Part shown: positions 1 to 6,923 of the stretch, piece by piece
How the letters are laid out: every line of letters starts with the position of its first letter
Position numbering within the stretch: the stretch's first letter is position 1
Origin: Gammaproteobacteria bacterium bin55
GTDB taxonomy: Bacteria > Pseudomonadota > Gammaproteobacteria > Pseudomonadales > Azotimanducaceae
Reading direction: 5' to 3'
Assembly (NCBI GenBank): GCA_002238665.1
Contig: MPMU01000010.1
Location: forward strand, 1-45,727
DNA: 45,727 nt
Position numbers and translations under genes: made by a program
The notes under the pieces: model-generated
Told to the model about the DNA's origin: nothing
Seen by the model: only the letters and a program-made list of their open reading frames with translations
Databases searched by the model: none

Positions 1-198
1 GGGATCGACGAAACACGGTTCGCGTGGAGCGGCCCACTGGAGGCAGGGAGCGACGTTTCTTGGGCGATACAGGGACCGTCGACCGTTATCGAATATGCCA
101 ACGACGCGAGGGGAGGCGCTGACGACGGCAATCCCGCGGATCACGTGCACACTGTCTATCGCGATCTGGACCGAGACTATGGCATCCCGCAACTTTAA
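1..198 (+). CDS. DUF3500 family protein, C-terminal end (partial)
   Basis: An open frame runs from the first base to a TAA at 196-198, giving the last 65 residues of a protein whose start lies outside the window. The pattern FAWSGP, then IQGPSTVIEY, then HVHTVYRDLDRDYG matches the end of DUF3500 proteins, which typically finish with an IQGP-x-IEY stretch and an NHIH-x-VWRD-x-DFG stretch. The function of DUF3500 proteins is not established; many are secreted. The first 60 bases are about 65% G+C, well above most of the window, which hints at different ancestry from the genes after 1.9 kb. A decayed insertion sequence follows directly. Family assignment is by remembered motif only. Confidence 0.6.
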   Translation, partial: GIDETRFAWSGPLEAGSDVSWAIQGPSTVIEYANDARGGADDGNPADHVHTVYRDLDRDYGIPQL

Positions 199-339
199 CA
201 GGGGTAGGTGAAATGTGGGTTGCAGGTGAAACTTGGTTAAGATGCCAGTAAGAATTTTCGTGTATGGTTATTTCAACCGATCAATCGGTTATGGTATTCA
301 CAAGGCGAGGATACCGATCAGTCACTTAGGATTGCTGAC

Positions 340-1605
340 ATGACTTCAAAACAAAAAAACAAATCTAAAAACGACAATCCACGTATCACTGACGAGATGC
401 TTGATACCCTGTTGCAGGGAGATGACCCGCAGCAAGCGCTTGAAAGTGAGGATCTCTTGATGGAATTGCGCAAGCGTCTAACCGAACGGATCCTCAATGC
501 CGAGATGGATGAGCATCTGGCATCCAGCGATGAACCCAACAGCCGCAATGGCCACAATCGCAAGACGGTCATGACTGCGACCGGCCCGATGACTTTGGAT
601 GTCCCACGAGACCGGAAAGGTACATTCAGACCCAAGCTGGTGCCGAAGTATGCGCGGAGGCTACCGGAGTTCAATGACAAGATTCTGGCGATGTACGCCA
701 AGGGGATGAGTTTACGAGTGATTCGCCAGACCGTTGGGGAACTATACGGTATCAATATCTCGAGGGATCTGATCTCGAAAATGACTAAAGCGGTGATGGA
801 AGAGTTTACCAATTGGCATAATCGACCCTTGGATAGCACATATGCTATCGTCTACCTGGATGCTATTCATGTCAAGGTCCGCGATGCTGGTAGCGTCGCC
901 ACCATGACGATTTATCTTGGTATCGGGGTCGCTGAGGATGGTCGTAAAGAAGCGCTTGGACTGTGGCTGGGAGAGCGTGATCATGCCAAATTCGGTCTCT
1001 CGGTACTGCAGGATCTTCGGCACCGCAGGGTGGAAGATATCCTCATCGCGGTGGTGGATGGCATGACTGGTTTTCCGGAGGCGTTGAAAGCGGTTTTTCC
1101 GGACACGACGGTGCAAACCTGTATCGTGCAGTTGGTGCGGAACTCGCTGACGAGCGTCAGCTACCAGGACCGACGAACATTGGCGGCGGCGTTGAAGACG
1201 ATCTACACGGCGAGCAATGCGGAAGCGGCGGCTACGGCATTGGATGCATTAGAGGCGAGTGAATTAGGGAGTCGCAGTACGGATGTGGTGCAGCGCTGGC
1301 GCCGAAGTTGGGAGCAGGTGATTCCGTTTCTGGCGTTTTCGCAGGGACTTCGCAAAGTGACTTATACGACCAATGCGATCAAGAGTTTGAACACCTTGGT
1401 GCAACAGGGGATTCGGGCCCGTGGTCACTTCACGAACATTGAGGCGGCGAAGAAACAGATCTATCTGGCGTTGCGCGAAGCGCCCCAATCCTGGAACCAA
1501 CCTATGCGTCAATGGAGTAAGGCGAAACGGGAATTGGCGATTCAATTCGGTGATCGCTTCAATGCATCGACCGTTCAGGTGCAATCGGGAGAAGACGCTC
1601 TTTAG
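340..1605 (+). CDS. IS256-family transposase, probably inactive
   Basis: This 421-residue protein has the normal length and layout of IS256-family (Transposase_mut) enzymes, which move their own element by a DDE mechanism. Visible landmarks are the N-terminal RNGHNRKTV and VPRDRKGTF region, the first Asp in VYLDAIHVKVRD, the second Asp in VVDGMTGFPEAL, and the final block TTNAIKSLN. In active relatives that last block reads TTNAIESLN and its Glu is the third catalytic residue; here the codon is AAG (Lys). The usual C-x2-H between the second Asp and the Glu is C-x2-Q (CIVQLVRN). I found no convincing terminal inverted repeats in 199-339 or 1606-1888, and the C-terminal tail after GDRF looks unusual. 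The copy is most likely a fossil. The reading frame itself is intact, which suggests recent inactivation. Confidence 0.93.
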   Translation: MTSKQKNKSKNDNPRITDEMLDTLLQGDDPQQALESEDLLMELRKRLTERILNAEMDEHLASSDEPNSRNGHNRKTVMTATGPMTLDVPRDRKGTFRPKLVPKYARRLPEFNDKILAMYAKGMSLRVIRQTVGELYGINISRDLISKMTKAVMEEFTNWHNRPLDSTYAIVYLDAIHVKVRDAGSVATMTIYLGIGVAEDGRKEALGLWLGERDHAKFGLSVLQDLRHRRVEDILIAVVDGMTGFPEALKAVFPDTTVQTCIVQLVRNSLTSVSYQDRRTLAAALKTIYTASNAEAAATALDALEASELGSRSTDVVQRWRRSWEQVIPFLAFSQGLRKVTYTTNAIKSLNTLVQQGIRARGHFTNIEAAKKQIYLALREAPQSWNQPMRQWSKAKRELAIQFGDRFNASTVQVQSGEDAL

Positions 1606-1736
1606 TAACGGATGCCTAAGCAGCTGATGGCATTGTGTTTTTGGTATCGTCGTTTAGCGCCGTAACGAGTTGGATTCCAAGCTTTCGAGCGTGGCGGTAG
1701 ACATGAGCGAACTTTCTGGTGAGGCGCAACTTTCAG

Positions 1737-1760
1737 AAATGTCCCACGTGTGTGACATTT
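1737..1760. repeat. 24-bp imperfect palindrome, possible IS-end remnant
   Basis: Two 11-base arms (1737-1747 and 1750-1760) are inverted copies with one mismatch around a 2-base centre. A related word in inverted form (aaatgggaca) follows about 13 bases later. Repeated TGTCCCA-type words are common at ends of several insertion-sequence families, so this may be a relic of a second element beside the IS256 copy. It could equally be an operator. The stretch 1606-1827 shows no credible gene. Confidence 0.3.
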
Positions 1761-1827
1761 AAAGTTGGAATAAATGGGACAAAAGTACTCAGAACTTACA
1801 CCAAGGCCACACTAACGTGGCTACACC

Positions 1828-1859
1828 TTGTATCCCCGCCCTAAATGGCGGGGATACAA
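1828..1859. terminator. Perfect 13-bp hairpin between convergent genes
   Basis: Arms 1828-1840 and 1847-1859 pair perfectly over 13 bp with a 6-base loop, and the inner 8 bp are very GC-rich. It lies between the end of the transposase gene and the end of the minus-strand symporter gene (stop at 1889), where a bidirectional terminator would be expected. Neither side has a clear T-run, so it is not a textbook intrinsic terminator. It may stabilise 3' ends, or may belong to the mobile-element debris upstream. Confidence 0.45.
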
Positions 1860-1888
1860 AGCGATTGGGATTTGGTTATTCTGATGGA

Positions 1889-3229
1889 CTACGCCGCTTC
1901 TGCCTCGGTACTTGAACCTTGAGCACGAATCTCGCTTAATTCTTCCTTCTCGGTGCTTGCTATCAGTGCAGTGATCGTAAGGTCACTGGTGACATTAGTC
2001 GAAGTTCGACACATATCCAAGATTCGATCCACGGCTAGGACGATGCCTATCCACTCGGCAGGCAAACCAACCATCGTCAATATCAAGGTAATGGCCACGA
2101 GACTTGCAGCAGGTATACCTGCGACTCCGATCGAAGTCAGTAGCGCCATGACTACTACGGTTAGTTGTTGAGCGAAGGAGAAGTCTGTGCCAGTCGTCGC
2201 TGCGTAGATTTGTGCGATAAATATGACGACAACACACTCATAGAGTGCGGTACCGTCCATATTCACGGTAGCACCTAAAGGCAGTACGAAGCTAGTTACC
2301 CGAGTGGATACGCCAGCCTTCTCAGCACTGTTGATAGTTACTGGCAGTGTGGCTGAAGACGAAGCAGTCGAAAATGCGGTAAGTTGCGCACGTACGATCT
2401 TCGAGTAGTACTTGATCGGATTGATGCCGCCGATAAATCTGAGCATGAGCGGCAACCACACGAAAAAGTGGATTGCGAGGGCTAATAGTACGGTAATGAA
2501 GAACCAGAGCAGAACGCTGAATACCTCGAACCCGGAGAGCATTAAAACCTTGCCTACCAGTGCCAGCACTCCGATGGGTGCAAAACGCATGATCCAGATG
2601 GTGATTACCACCATGATATCGTGAATTCCCTGCCAGAATCGCTCCATCGTCACACGTATATCGCCCTTTAAGCGCGTCATGAATGTTCCAAACACGATCC
2701 CCACAAAAATCAAGGCGAGGAGGTTCATCTCCGATGCCGCAACTAAGATGTTCGAAGGGATCGCCCGTGCGATGATGTCAACCAAGTCGGCTGCACTTCG
2801 GTCCTTAACTTTAGATTGAATAACTTCAACGTCGTCTTCGCTTATGCTCTCAACCAAAGCTTGAGCCTGATCGGGATCAATATCGCCTGGGGCGATGAGA
2901 TTGACGAGTAGCAAACCGGTGAAAATCGCAAAGAAACCAGTCACGACATACAGACCAACCGTTTTACCGCCGATGCGACCGAAAGACTCCTGACCTGCCA
3001 TATTCGAGACGCCCATAATGATGGCTGCGAGTATCAGAGGAACCACGATCATCTTCAATGCGTTCATAAACAACCCACCGAAGAAACTGAAGATTTCGAC
3101 CAGATTTACACCAAAGATCGCGGTGTCGCCGTCCGCAAAGTATCCGAAAATACATGCGAGTATTAGCGCACCGGCAATTTGCCAATGCAGGTTTTCATAG
3201 CTGATTGCCTGCTTTAGAAAGTCATTCAT
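1889..3229 (-). CDS. Dicarboxylate/amino acid:cation symporter (DAACS/SDF family)
   Basis: This 446-residue inner-membrane carrier would import C4-dicarboxylates or acidic amino acids with H+ or Na+. The two hallmarks of the family are present: the serine-rich hairpin STASSSATLPVT and, about 30 residues later, GATVNMDGTALYE, which holds the NMDGT substrate- and cation-binding motif. Eight or so hydrophobic spans are visible. I placed the start at the ATG for MNDFLKQ because AGGGGAA sits about 6 bases before it; an upstream ATG at 3250 would put that ribosome site inside the gene. Family length (about 420-460) fits. The next gene upstream on this strand, dctM, belongs to an unrelated dicarboxylate uptake class, so the two neighbours may have overlapping substrates. 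Exact substrate cannot be read from sequence. Confidence 0.93.
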   Translation of the reverse strand: MNDFLKQAISYENLHWQIAGALILACIFGYFADGDTAIFGVNLVEIFSFFGGLFMNALKMIVVPLILAAIIMGVSNMAGQESFGRIGGKTVGLYVVTGFFAIFTGLLLVNLIAPGDIDPDQAQALVESISEDDVEVIQSKVKDRSAADLVDIIARAIPSNILVAASEMNLLALIFVGIVFGTFMTRLKGDIRVTMERFWQGIHDIMVVITIWIMRFAPIGVLALVGKVLMLSGFEVFSVLLWFFITVLLALAIHFFVWLPLMLRFIGGINPIKYYSKIVRAQLTAFSTASSSATLPVTINSAEKAGVSTRVTSFVLPLGATVNMDGTALYECVVVIFIAQIYAATTGTDFSFAQQLTVVVMALLTSIGVAGIPAASLVAITLILTMVGLPAEWIGIVLAVDRILDMCRTSTNVTSDLTITALIASTEKEELSEIRAQGSSTEAEAA

Positions 3230-3386
3230 TGTTGTTCCCCTTTTTAGCAACGTAGAAGACTGCTTGGATTGAATTTCCTTTATCTCATTCTAGATACTTA
3301 CGGAATAGCTGGTTTCCAATCTGATTTTTTATGGTTTTATCTGAACCAGTGGCCACTTGCCAAAGGCTAGTCAGCCTCAGAGTTAT

Positions 3387-4757
3387 CTAGGAGCTGATAG
3401 CAGCTGGCAACCAAGTAGCTAATTGAGGAAACGTAACCAGCAGGGCGATTAATACCAACTGTAAGGCAACGAACGGAATCACACCACGATACAACTCCTG
3501 TGTGGTCAATTCGGGCGGTGCAATTCCACGGAGATAAAAGAGCGCAAATCCAAACGGTGGCGTCAAAAATGAAGTCTGCAGATTGACCGCGATGAGCACA
3601 CCTAGCCAAATAGGATCGATACCCATCGCCAACAGGATCGGTCCTACGATGGGTACGACGACATAGGTGATTTCAATGAAGTCCAATATAAACCCTAGCA
3701 GGAAGATGATCAGCATCACGATTGCAAGGGCACCAGCGACGCCGCCGGGAATCAGCTCGAACCAAGCTTGAACCATTTCATCGCCACCAAAACCTCTGAA
3801 CACTAAGGAAAATACGCTGGCACCAATCAAGATAAAGAAGACCATGCAGGTGGTGTTCAGTGTCGACTCAGCAATTTCTTTGAGCCGTTGTAAGTTCAGC
3901 GATTGGTATGCAAGACCCAATATGAGTGCGCCGGTCGCACCCAATCCAGCTGCCTCTGTAGGAGTTGCCAACCCAAAGAGAATTGAACCGAGAACCGCTA
4001 CTATAAGGAGTAGAGGCGGGAACAGACCTTTGAGTAATTGAAATAGCTCAACTTTCGACTCATCGGTTTGCTTTGGTGGCGCAAGCTCAGGCCGTGTACT
4101 GCTACGAGCGAGCACAAATAACGCATATAGACCAACTAAAAGAACTCCAGGTACGAGGGACCCAGTGAATAAGTCACTTACTGATATGGATTTTGGAGCA
4201 AAAATCCCTAACGACAGTTGGGCCTGTTGATATGCATTTGCCAATACGTCTGCCAAGAGGACGAGTGCAATAGACGGTGGAATAATCTGACCAAGTGTGC
4301 CAGTAGCCACAATGGTACCGCTCGCTAGACTGTGCTGGTAACCTTGCTTCAGCATGATTGGTAGCGACAGTAGACCCATCGTTACTACCGTAGCACCGAC
4401 AATACCTGTACTGGCTGCCAATAGTGTGCCGACGAGTATGACAGCTAATGCAAGTCCACCGGGAAGTCGACCTAATAGAGAGGACATGTTCACTAGAAGC
4501 GTATCGGCGATCTTTGTCTTCTCGAGCGTCACACCCATAAATACGAATAGAGGAACGGCAATCAGGGTTTGGTTGGTGACAATGCCAAATAGTCGACTCG
4601 GAAGAAAACCGAAGATGTCCGGCTCAAAGATGCCGAACAGAATGCCGAAAAGTGCGAAAAGCAGTGCAACACCGGCGAGTGTTACCGCGACCGAATACCC
4701 CGCGAGCAATGTCCCGAACACAGCTAGGAGCATGACGATCGGGAACCATTCAGGCAC
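3387..4757 (-). CDS. dctM: TRAP transporter large permease (DctM)
   Basis: This 456-residue, highly hydrophobic protein matches the DctM subunit of tripartite ATP-independent periplasmic transporters, the large membrane subunit (about 12 spans) that moves organic acids using a sodium gradient. Family-like stretches include the N-terminal VPLFVFMGVTLEKTKIAD, the GATVVTMGLLSLPIMLKQGY region with GTLGQIIPPSI after it, and the C-terminal QTSFLTPPFGFALFYLRG. The start is GTG at 4755-4757 and overlaps the end of dctQ by 8 bases, so translation of the two is probably coupled. No DctP-type periplasmic binding protein gene is adjacent. The dctP must be elsewhere, or the pair works with an unlinked receptor. 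Confidence 0.94.
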   Translation of the reverse strand: MPEWFPIVMLLAVFGTLLAGYSVAVTLAGVALLFALFGILFGIFEPDIFGFLPSRLFGIVTNQTLIAVPLFVFMGVTLEKTKIADTLLVNMSSLLGRLPGGLALAVILVGTLLAASTGIVGATVVTMGLLSLPIMLKQGYQHSLASGTIVATGTLGQIIPPSIALVLLADVLANAYQQAQLSLGIFAPKSISVSDLFTGSLVPGVLLVGLYALFVLARSSTRPELAPPKQTDESKVELFQLLKGLFPPLLLIVAVLGSILFGLATPTEAAGLGATGALILGLAYQSLNLQRLKEIAESTLNTTCMVFFILIGASVFSLVFRGFGGDEMVQAWFELIPGGVAGALAIVMLIIFLLGFILDFIEITYVVVPIVGPILLAMGIDPIWLGVLIAVNLQTSFLTPPFGFALFYLRGIAPPELTTQELYRGVIPFVALQLVLIALLVTFPQLATWLPAAISS

Positions 4758-5256
4758 GTTTACGTTGACTCCATTTCACCAGCGTTTTTAGTGCTTCGTT
4801 GAGACTTTGGAGTAACAGTAGACCAGCCGAGACTGGTAGTAGTGTTTTAAGTAGGAAGATGCCAGGTAGTCCGTCTACCTCAGCTGAACTCTCGAATATC
4901 CTCCACGAAGCCGCCGCATACGGAACCGTATAGATCAGGATGACAATGCAAAGCGGTAGGAGAAACACCAAAGCACCTACCAAATTGACTGCTTCTTTCT
5001 TGAAAGGTGTCATACGCGAATAAATCAAGTCGACTCTGACATGCTCGTCGCGCAGTAACGTATAGGAAATTCCTAGCAGTATGAGTACCGCGTGACAGTA
5101 GACCACGGCATCTCGCACAGGAGTCGCGCTGATTTGAAAACCGTATCTCAATATTACAATCAGAAAGGTCGCCAAAGTCATAACTAATGACAGCCAACAA
5201 ATCATCCGACCTAACGTACCTATGAACCGATCGAATGCTTGACTTAGCGTCTTCAT
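4750..5256 (-). CDS. dctQ: TRAP transporter small permease (DctQ)
   Basis: The 168-residue product has four hydrophobic spans and the DctQ layout. An N-terminal LGRMICWLSLVMTLATFLIVILR span is followed by the family-typical LLGISYTLLRDEHVRVDLIY segment, which resembles the G-x-xYxLRxxxHVRVDxxY signature of DctQ proteins. DctQ pairs with DctM in the inner membrane and docks the substrate-loaded receptor. Start is ATG at 5254-5256 with no strong ribosome site. It lies 66 bases after ubiA on the same strand, so co-transcription with ubiA is possible although the functions are unrelated. Confidence 0.92.
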   Translation of the reverse strand: MKTLSQAFDRFIGTLGRMICWLSLVMTLATFLIVILRYGFQISATPVRDAVVYCHAVLILLGISYTLLRDEHVRVDLIYSRMTPFKKEAVNLVGALVFLLPLCIVILIYTVPYAAASWRIFESSAEVDGLPGIFLLKTLLPVSAGLLLLQSLNEALKTLVKWSQRKRA

Positions 5257-5322
5257 AGTATTGGTGGATTCAACTCGCGGAAGGTTGAGACACGAAGGGA
5301 TATCCCATTTGCCAATCCAAGA

Positions 5323-6201
5323 CTAAATCACTACTGAACAAACGATGCCAGCAAGGACAACTCCCCAATCGTACTGATTGGCCTCGAATTTTCTTTGCAG
5401 TTTGTCCTTAGGAGCGTCTTCGGCGGTCCAGACATGGGAACCAAACAAAATCCCTAAAACCACTATCGCAATCGTGTAATAAACGCCTAGTTCTGCAACT
5501 GTCAACAGGCCAGCCAACAACAGCCAAGCAACTGCATAGAACACTCCAAGGAGCAGGCGAAAGTGTTTACCGGCTTTAATAGCAGAAGATTTCACCCCAA
5601 TCCGTTGATCGTCTACTTGATCCATCTTTGCATAGATAGTGTCGTACGCAAAAATCCAGAAAAAACTCGCTGCGAACAAGATCCAAATAGGTACAGTGAT
5701 TTCACTTTTCACGGCGGTAGAAGCCATCAGAATACCCCAGCTGAAGGCGACTCCTAATATCGCTTGAGGAAAGTAGGTGAATCGTTTTCCCAAGGGGTAC
5801 AGTACTGCAATGACAAGACCTGCTACAGCCATCCAACGGGTGGCTTCATTGAGCCAATACAGGAGACTGACTGCACAGATACAGAGAATGGCAAAGATGC
5901 ACCATGCTGTGACTACGGAAATTCGACCTGAAGCCAATGGACGCATCTTCGTCCGTTCTACCTCAGCATCAATGTGGCGGTCCCATATGTCGTTAATGAC
6001 ACATCCTGCAGAACGCATAACGAAACAGCCAACTGTAAAAACGATGAAGAGATGCAAGGGTGGCCAACCTTCAGAGACCAAGAATAATGCACTGATAGTT
6101 GGTAGCAGTAAAAGGCTGGTACCGATGGGTTTATGCCATCGCATCAGTTCTATCACTGCACGCAGTTTTTGCGTTACTTGTCCAATCTCACTGTCATACA
6201 T
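5323..6201 (-). CDS. ubiA: 4-hydroxybenzoate polyprenyltransferase UbiA
   Basis: UbiA joins the polyprenyl chain to 4-hydroxybenzoate, an early membrane step of ubiquinone synthesis. The 292-residue protein has the usual length and about eight to nine membrane spans. The first Mg-diphosphate motif is NDIWDRHID (Asn70, Asp71, Asp74, Asp78), and the second is in YDTIYAKMDQVDDQRIGVKS around residue 190. The N-terminal LMRWHKPIGTSLLLLPT and RPLASGRIS are also typical of bacterial UbiA rather than other prenyltransferases. It is divergent from the rubredoxin gene, with 58 bases between starts. That points to an aerobic, ubiquinone-using respiratory chain. Confidence 0.96.
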   Translation of the reverse strand: MYDSEIGQVTQKLRAVIELMRWHKPIGTSLLLLPTISALFLVSEGWPPLHLFIVFTVGCFVMRSAGCVINDIWDRHIDAEVERTKMRPLASGRISVVTAWCIFAILCICAVSLLYWLNEATRWMAVAGLVIAVLYPLGKRFTYFPQAILGVAFSWGILMASTAVKSEITVPIWILFAASFFWIFAYDTIYAKMDQVDDQRIGVKSSAIKAGKHFRLLLGVFYAVAWLLLAGLLTVAELGVYYTIAIVVLGILFGSHVWTAEDAPKDKLQRKFEANQYDWGVVLAGIVCSVVI

Positions 6202-6259
6202 CAGGATGTTTAGCTAATAATTTGTTGCTTATTTCAGGTTGTATTAAGGCAATACCAAA

Positions 6260-6427
6260 ATGCGGAAGTGGCAGTGCATCGTCTGTGGCTGGATTTATGA
6301 CGAAGCAATGGGTTATGAAGAAGACGGCATAGCACCCGGTACAGCTTGGGATGAAGTTCCGGAAGACTTTTACTGTCCGGAATGTGGCGTAGGTAAAGAA
6401 GACTTCGAAATGGTAGAAATCGGTTGA
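6260..6427 (+). CDS. Rubredoxin
   Basis: This short gene encodes 55 residues, the normal size of rubredoxin, a cytoplasmic one-iron electron carrier. The four iron-binding cysteines are Cys6 and Cys9 ([10 protein letters not shown]) and Cys39 and Cys42 ([13 protein letters not shown]), with the conserved [19 protein letters not shown] middle ([15 protein letters not shown]). Glu/Asp-rich composition also fits. Start is ATG at 6260-6262, with a weak AAGG about 11 bases upstream. It stands alone, divergent from ubiA. This type of acidic single-domain rubredoxin commonly serves alkane hydroxylase, oxidative-stress or other redox partners; no such partner gene is next to it, so the partner is unknown. 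The family call is very secure. Confidence 0.97.
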   Translation: MRKWQCIVCGWIYDEAMGYEEDGIAPGTAWDEVPEDFYCPECGVGKEDFEMVEIG

Positions 6428-6497
6428 TTCGACTCTTGTGCATCAGCCGGCATCTTCACAGAGTAACCCCAGAGGAGACATTGGAGCGACTCGATTA

Positions 6498-6890
6498 TCA
6501 GGTGCTCTCAATAGGCTCATGAAAGTAGTAGCATAGTCCATCAGGTGCGACTACGAAAAATACCTGAAGTTTTTCGCCATCTCGTTCATCAATTCGCGAA
6601 TTTCCGGTTTCCACGCCGCGAGCCTCTAGCTCGGTCTGCATCTCTTTAATGTTCTGCACCAAAATTGCAGCACCGTCTTGTGTGGGATCGCCACCAGTGA
6701 TGGCGAATCCTATCTGCACGCCATCGCGTTCAAGAAGAACGGTAGGTACTTTCTTGCTAGGTCTTGAAACTTCCTGCATTCCAAACTTTTCACAATACCA
6801 GTTTGAAGCGCTGTCGAGGTCTATTACGGGAAGTGCAAGCACATCCTGTTGAAAAGGGAATGCATTCTTGAATGAGGTGGACTCAGTCAT
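6498..6890 (-). CDS. VOC superfamily (glyoxalase/dioxygenase-like) protein
   Basis: The 130-residue protein has the single-module vicinal-oxygen-chelate pattern. It opens with LALPVIDLDSASNWYCEKFGM, a typical first beta-alpha unit (PVxDxxxAxxWYxxxFGM). The middle has VLLERDGVQIGFAITG and VQNIKEMQTELEARGV, and it ends with FFVVAPDGLCYYFHEP, the usual DPdGnxxxxxE-type close. VOC proteins form paired-module metal sites used in isomerases, dioxygenases or drug binding, and substrate cannot be told. It lies 33 bases after recG on the same strand and probably shares its transcript. A second, different VOC-type gene is at 26786-27211. Confidence 0.82.
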   Translation of the reverse strand: MTESTSFKNAFPFQQDVLALPVIDLDSASNWYCEKFGMQEVSRPSKKVPTVLLERDGVQIGFAITGGDPTQDGAAILVQNIKEMQTELEARGVETGNSRIDERDGEKLQVFFVVAPDGLCYYFHEPIEST

Positions 6891-6923
6891 GTTGGAAACA
6901 CCTAAAGGTTGGACGTAAGAATG

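Noticed and set aside
199-339. Search for a left inverted repeat of the IS256 element, including a 6-bp inverted repeat at 275-290.
   Set aside because: No counterpart was found in 1606-1888, so no element boundaries are claimed.
742-1116. Minus-strand frames inside the transposase gene, and similar long antisense frames inside spoT, ileS and the receptor gene.
   Set aside because: Each lies opposite or out of frame with a gene that has strong family motifs, and none shows motifs of its own.
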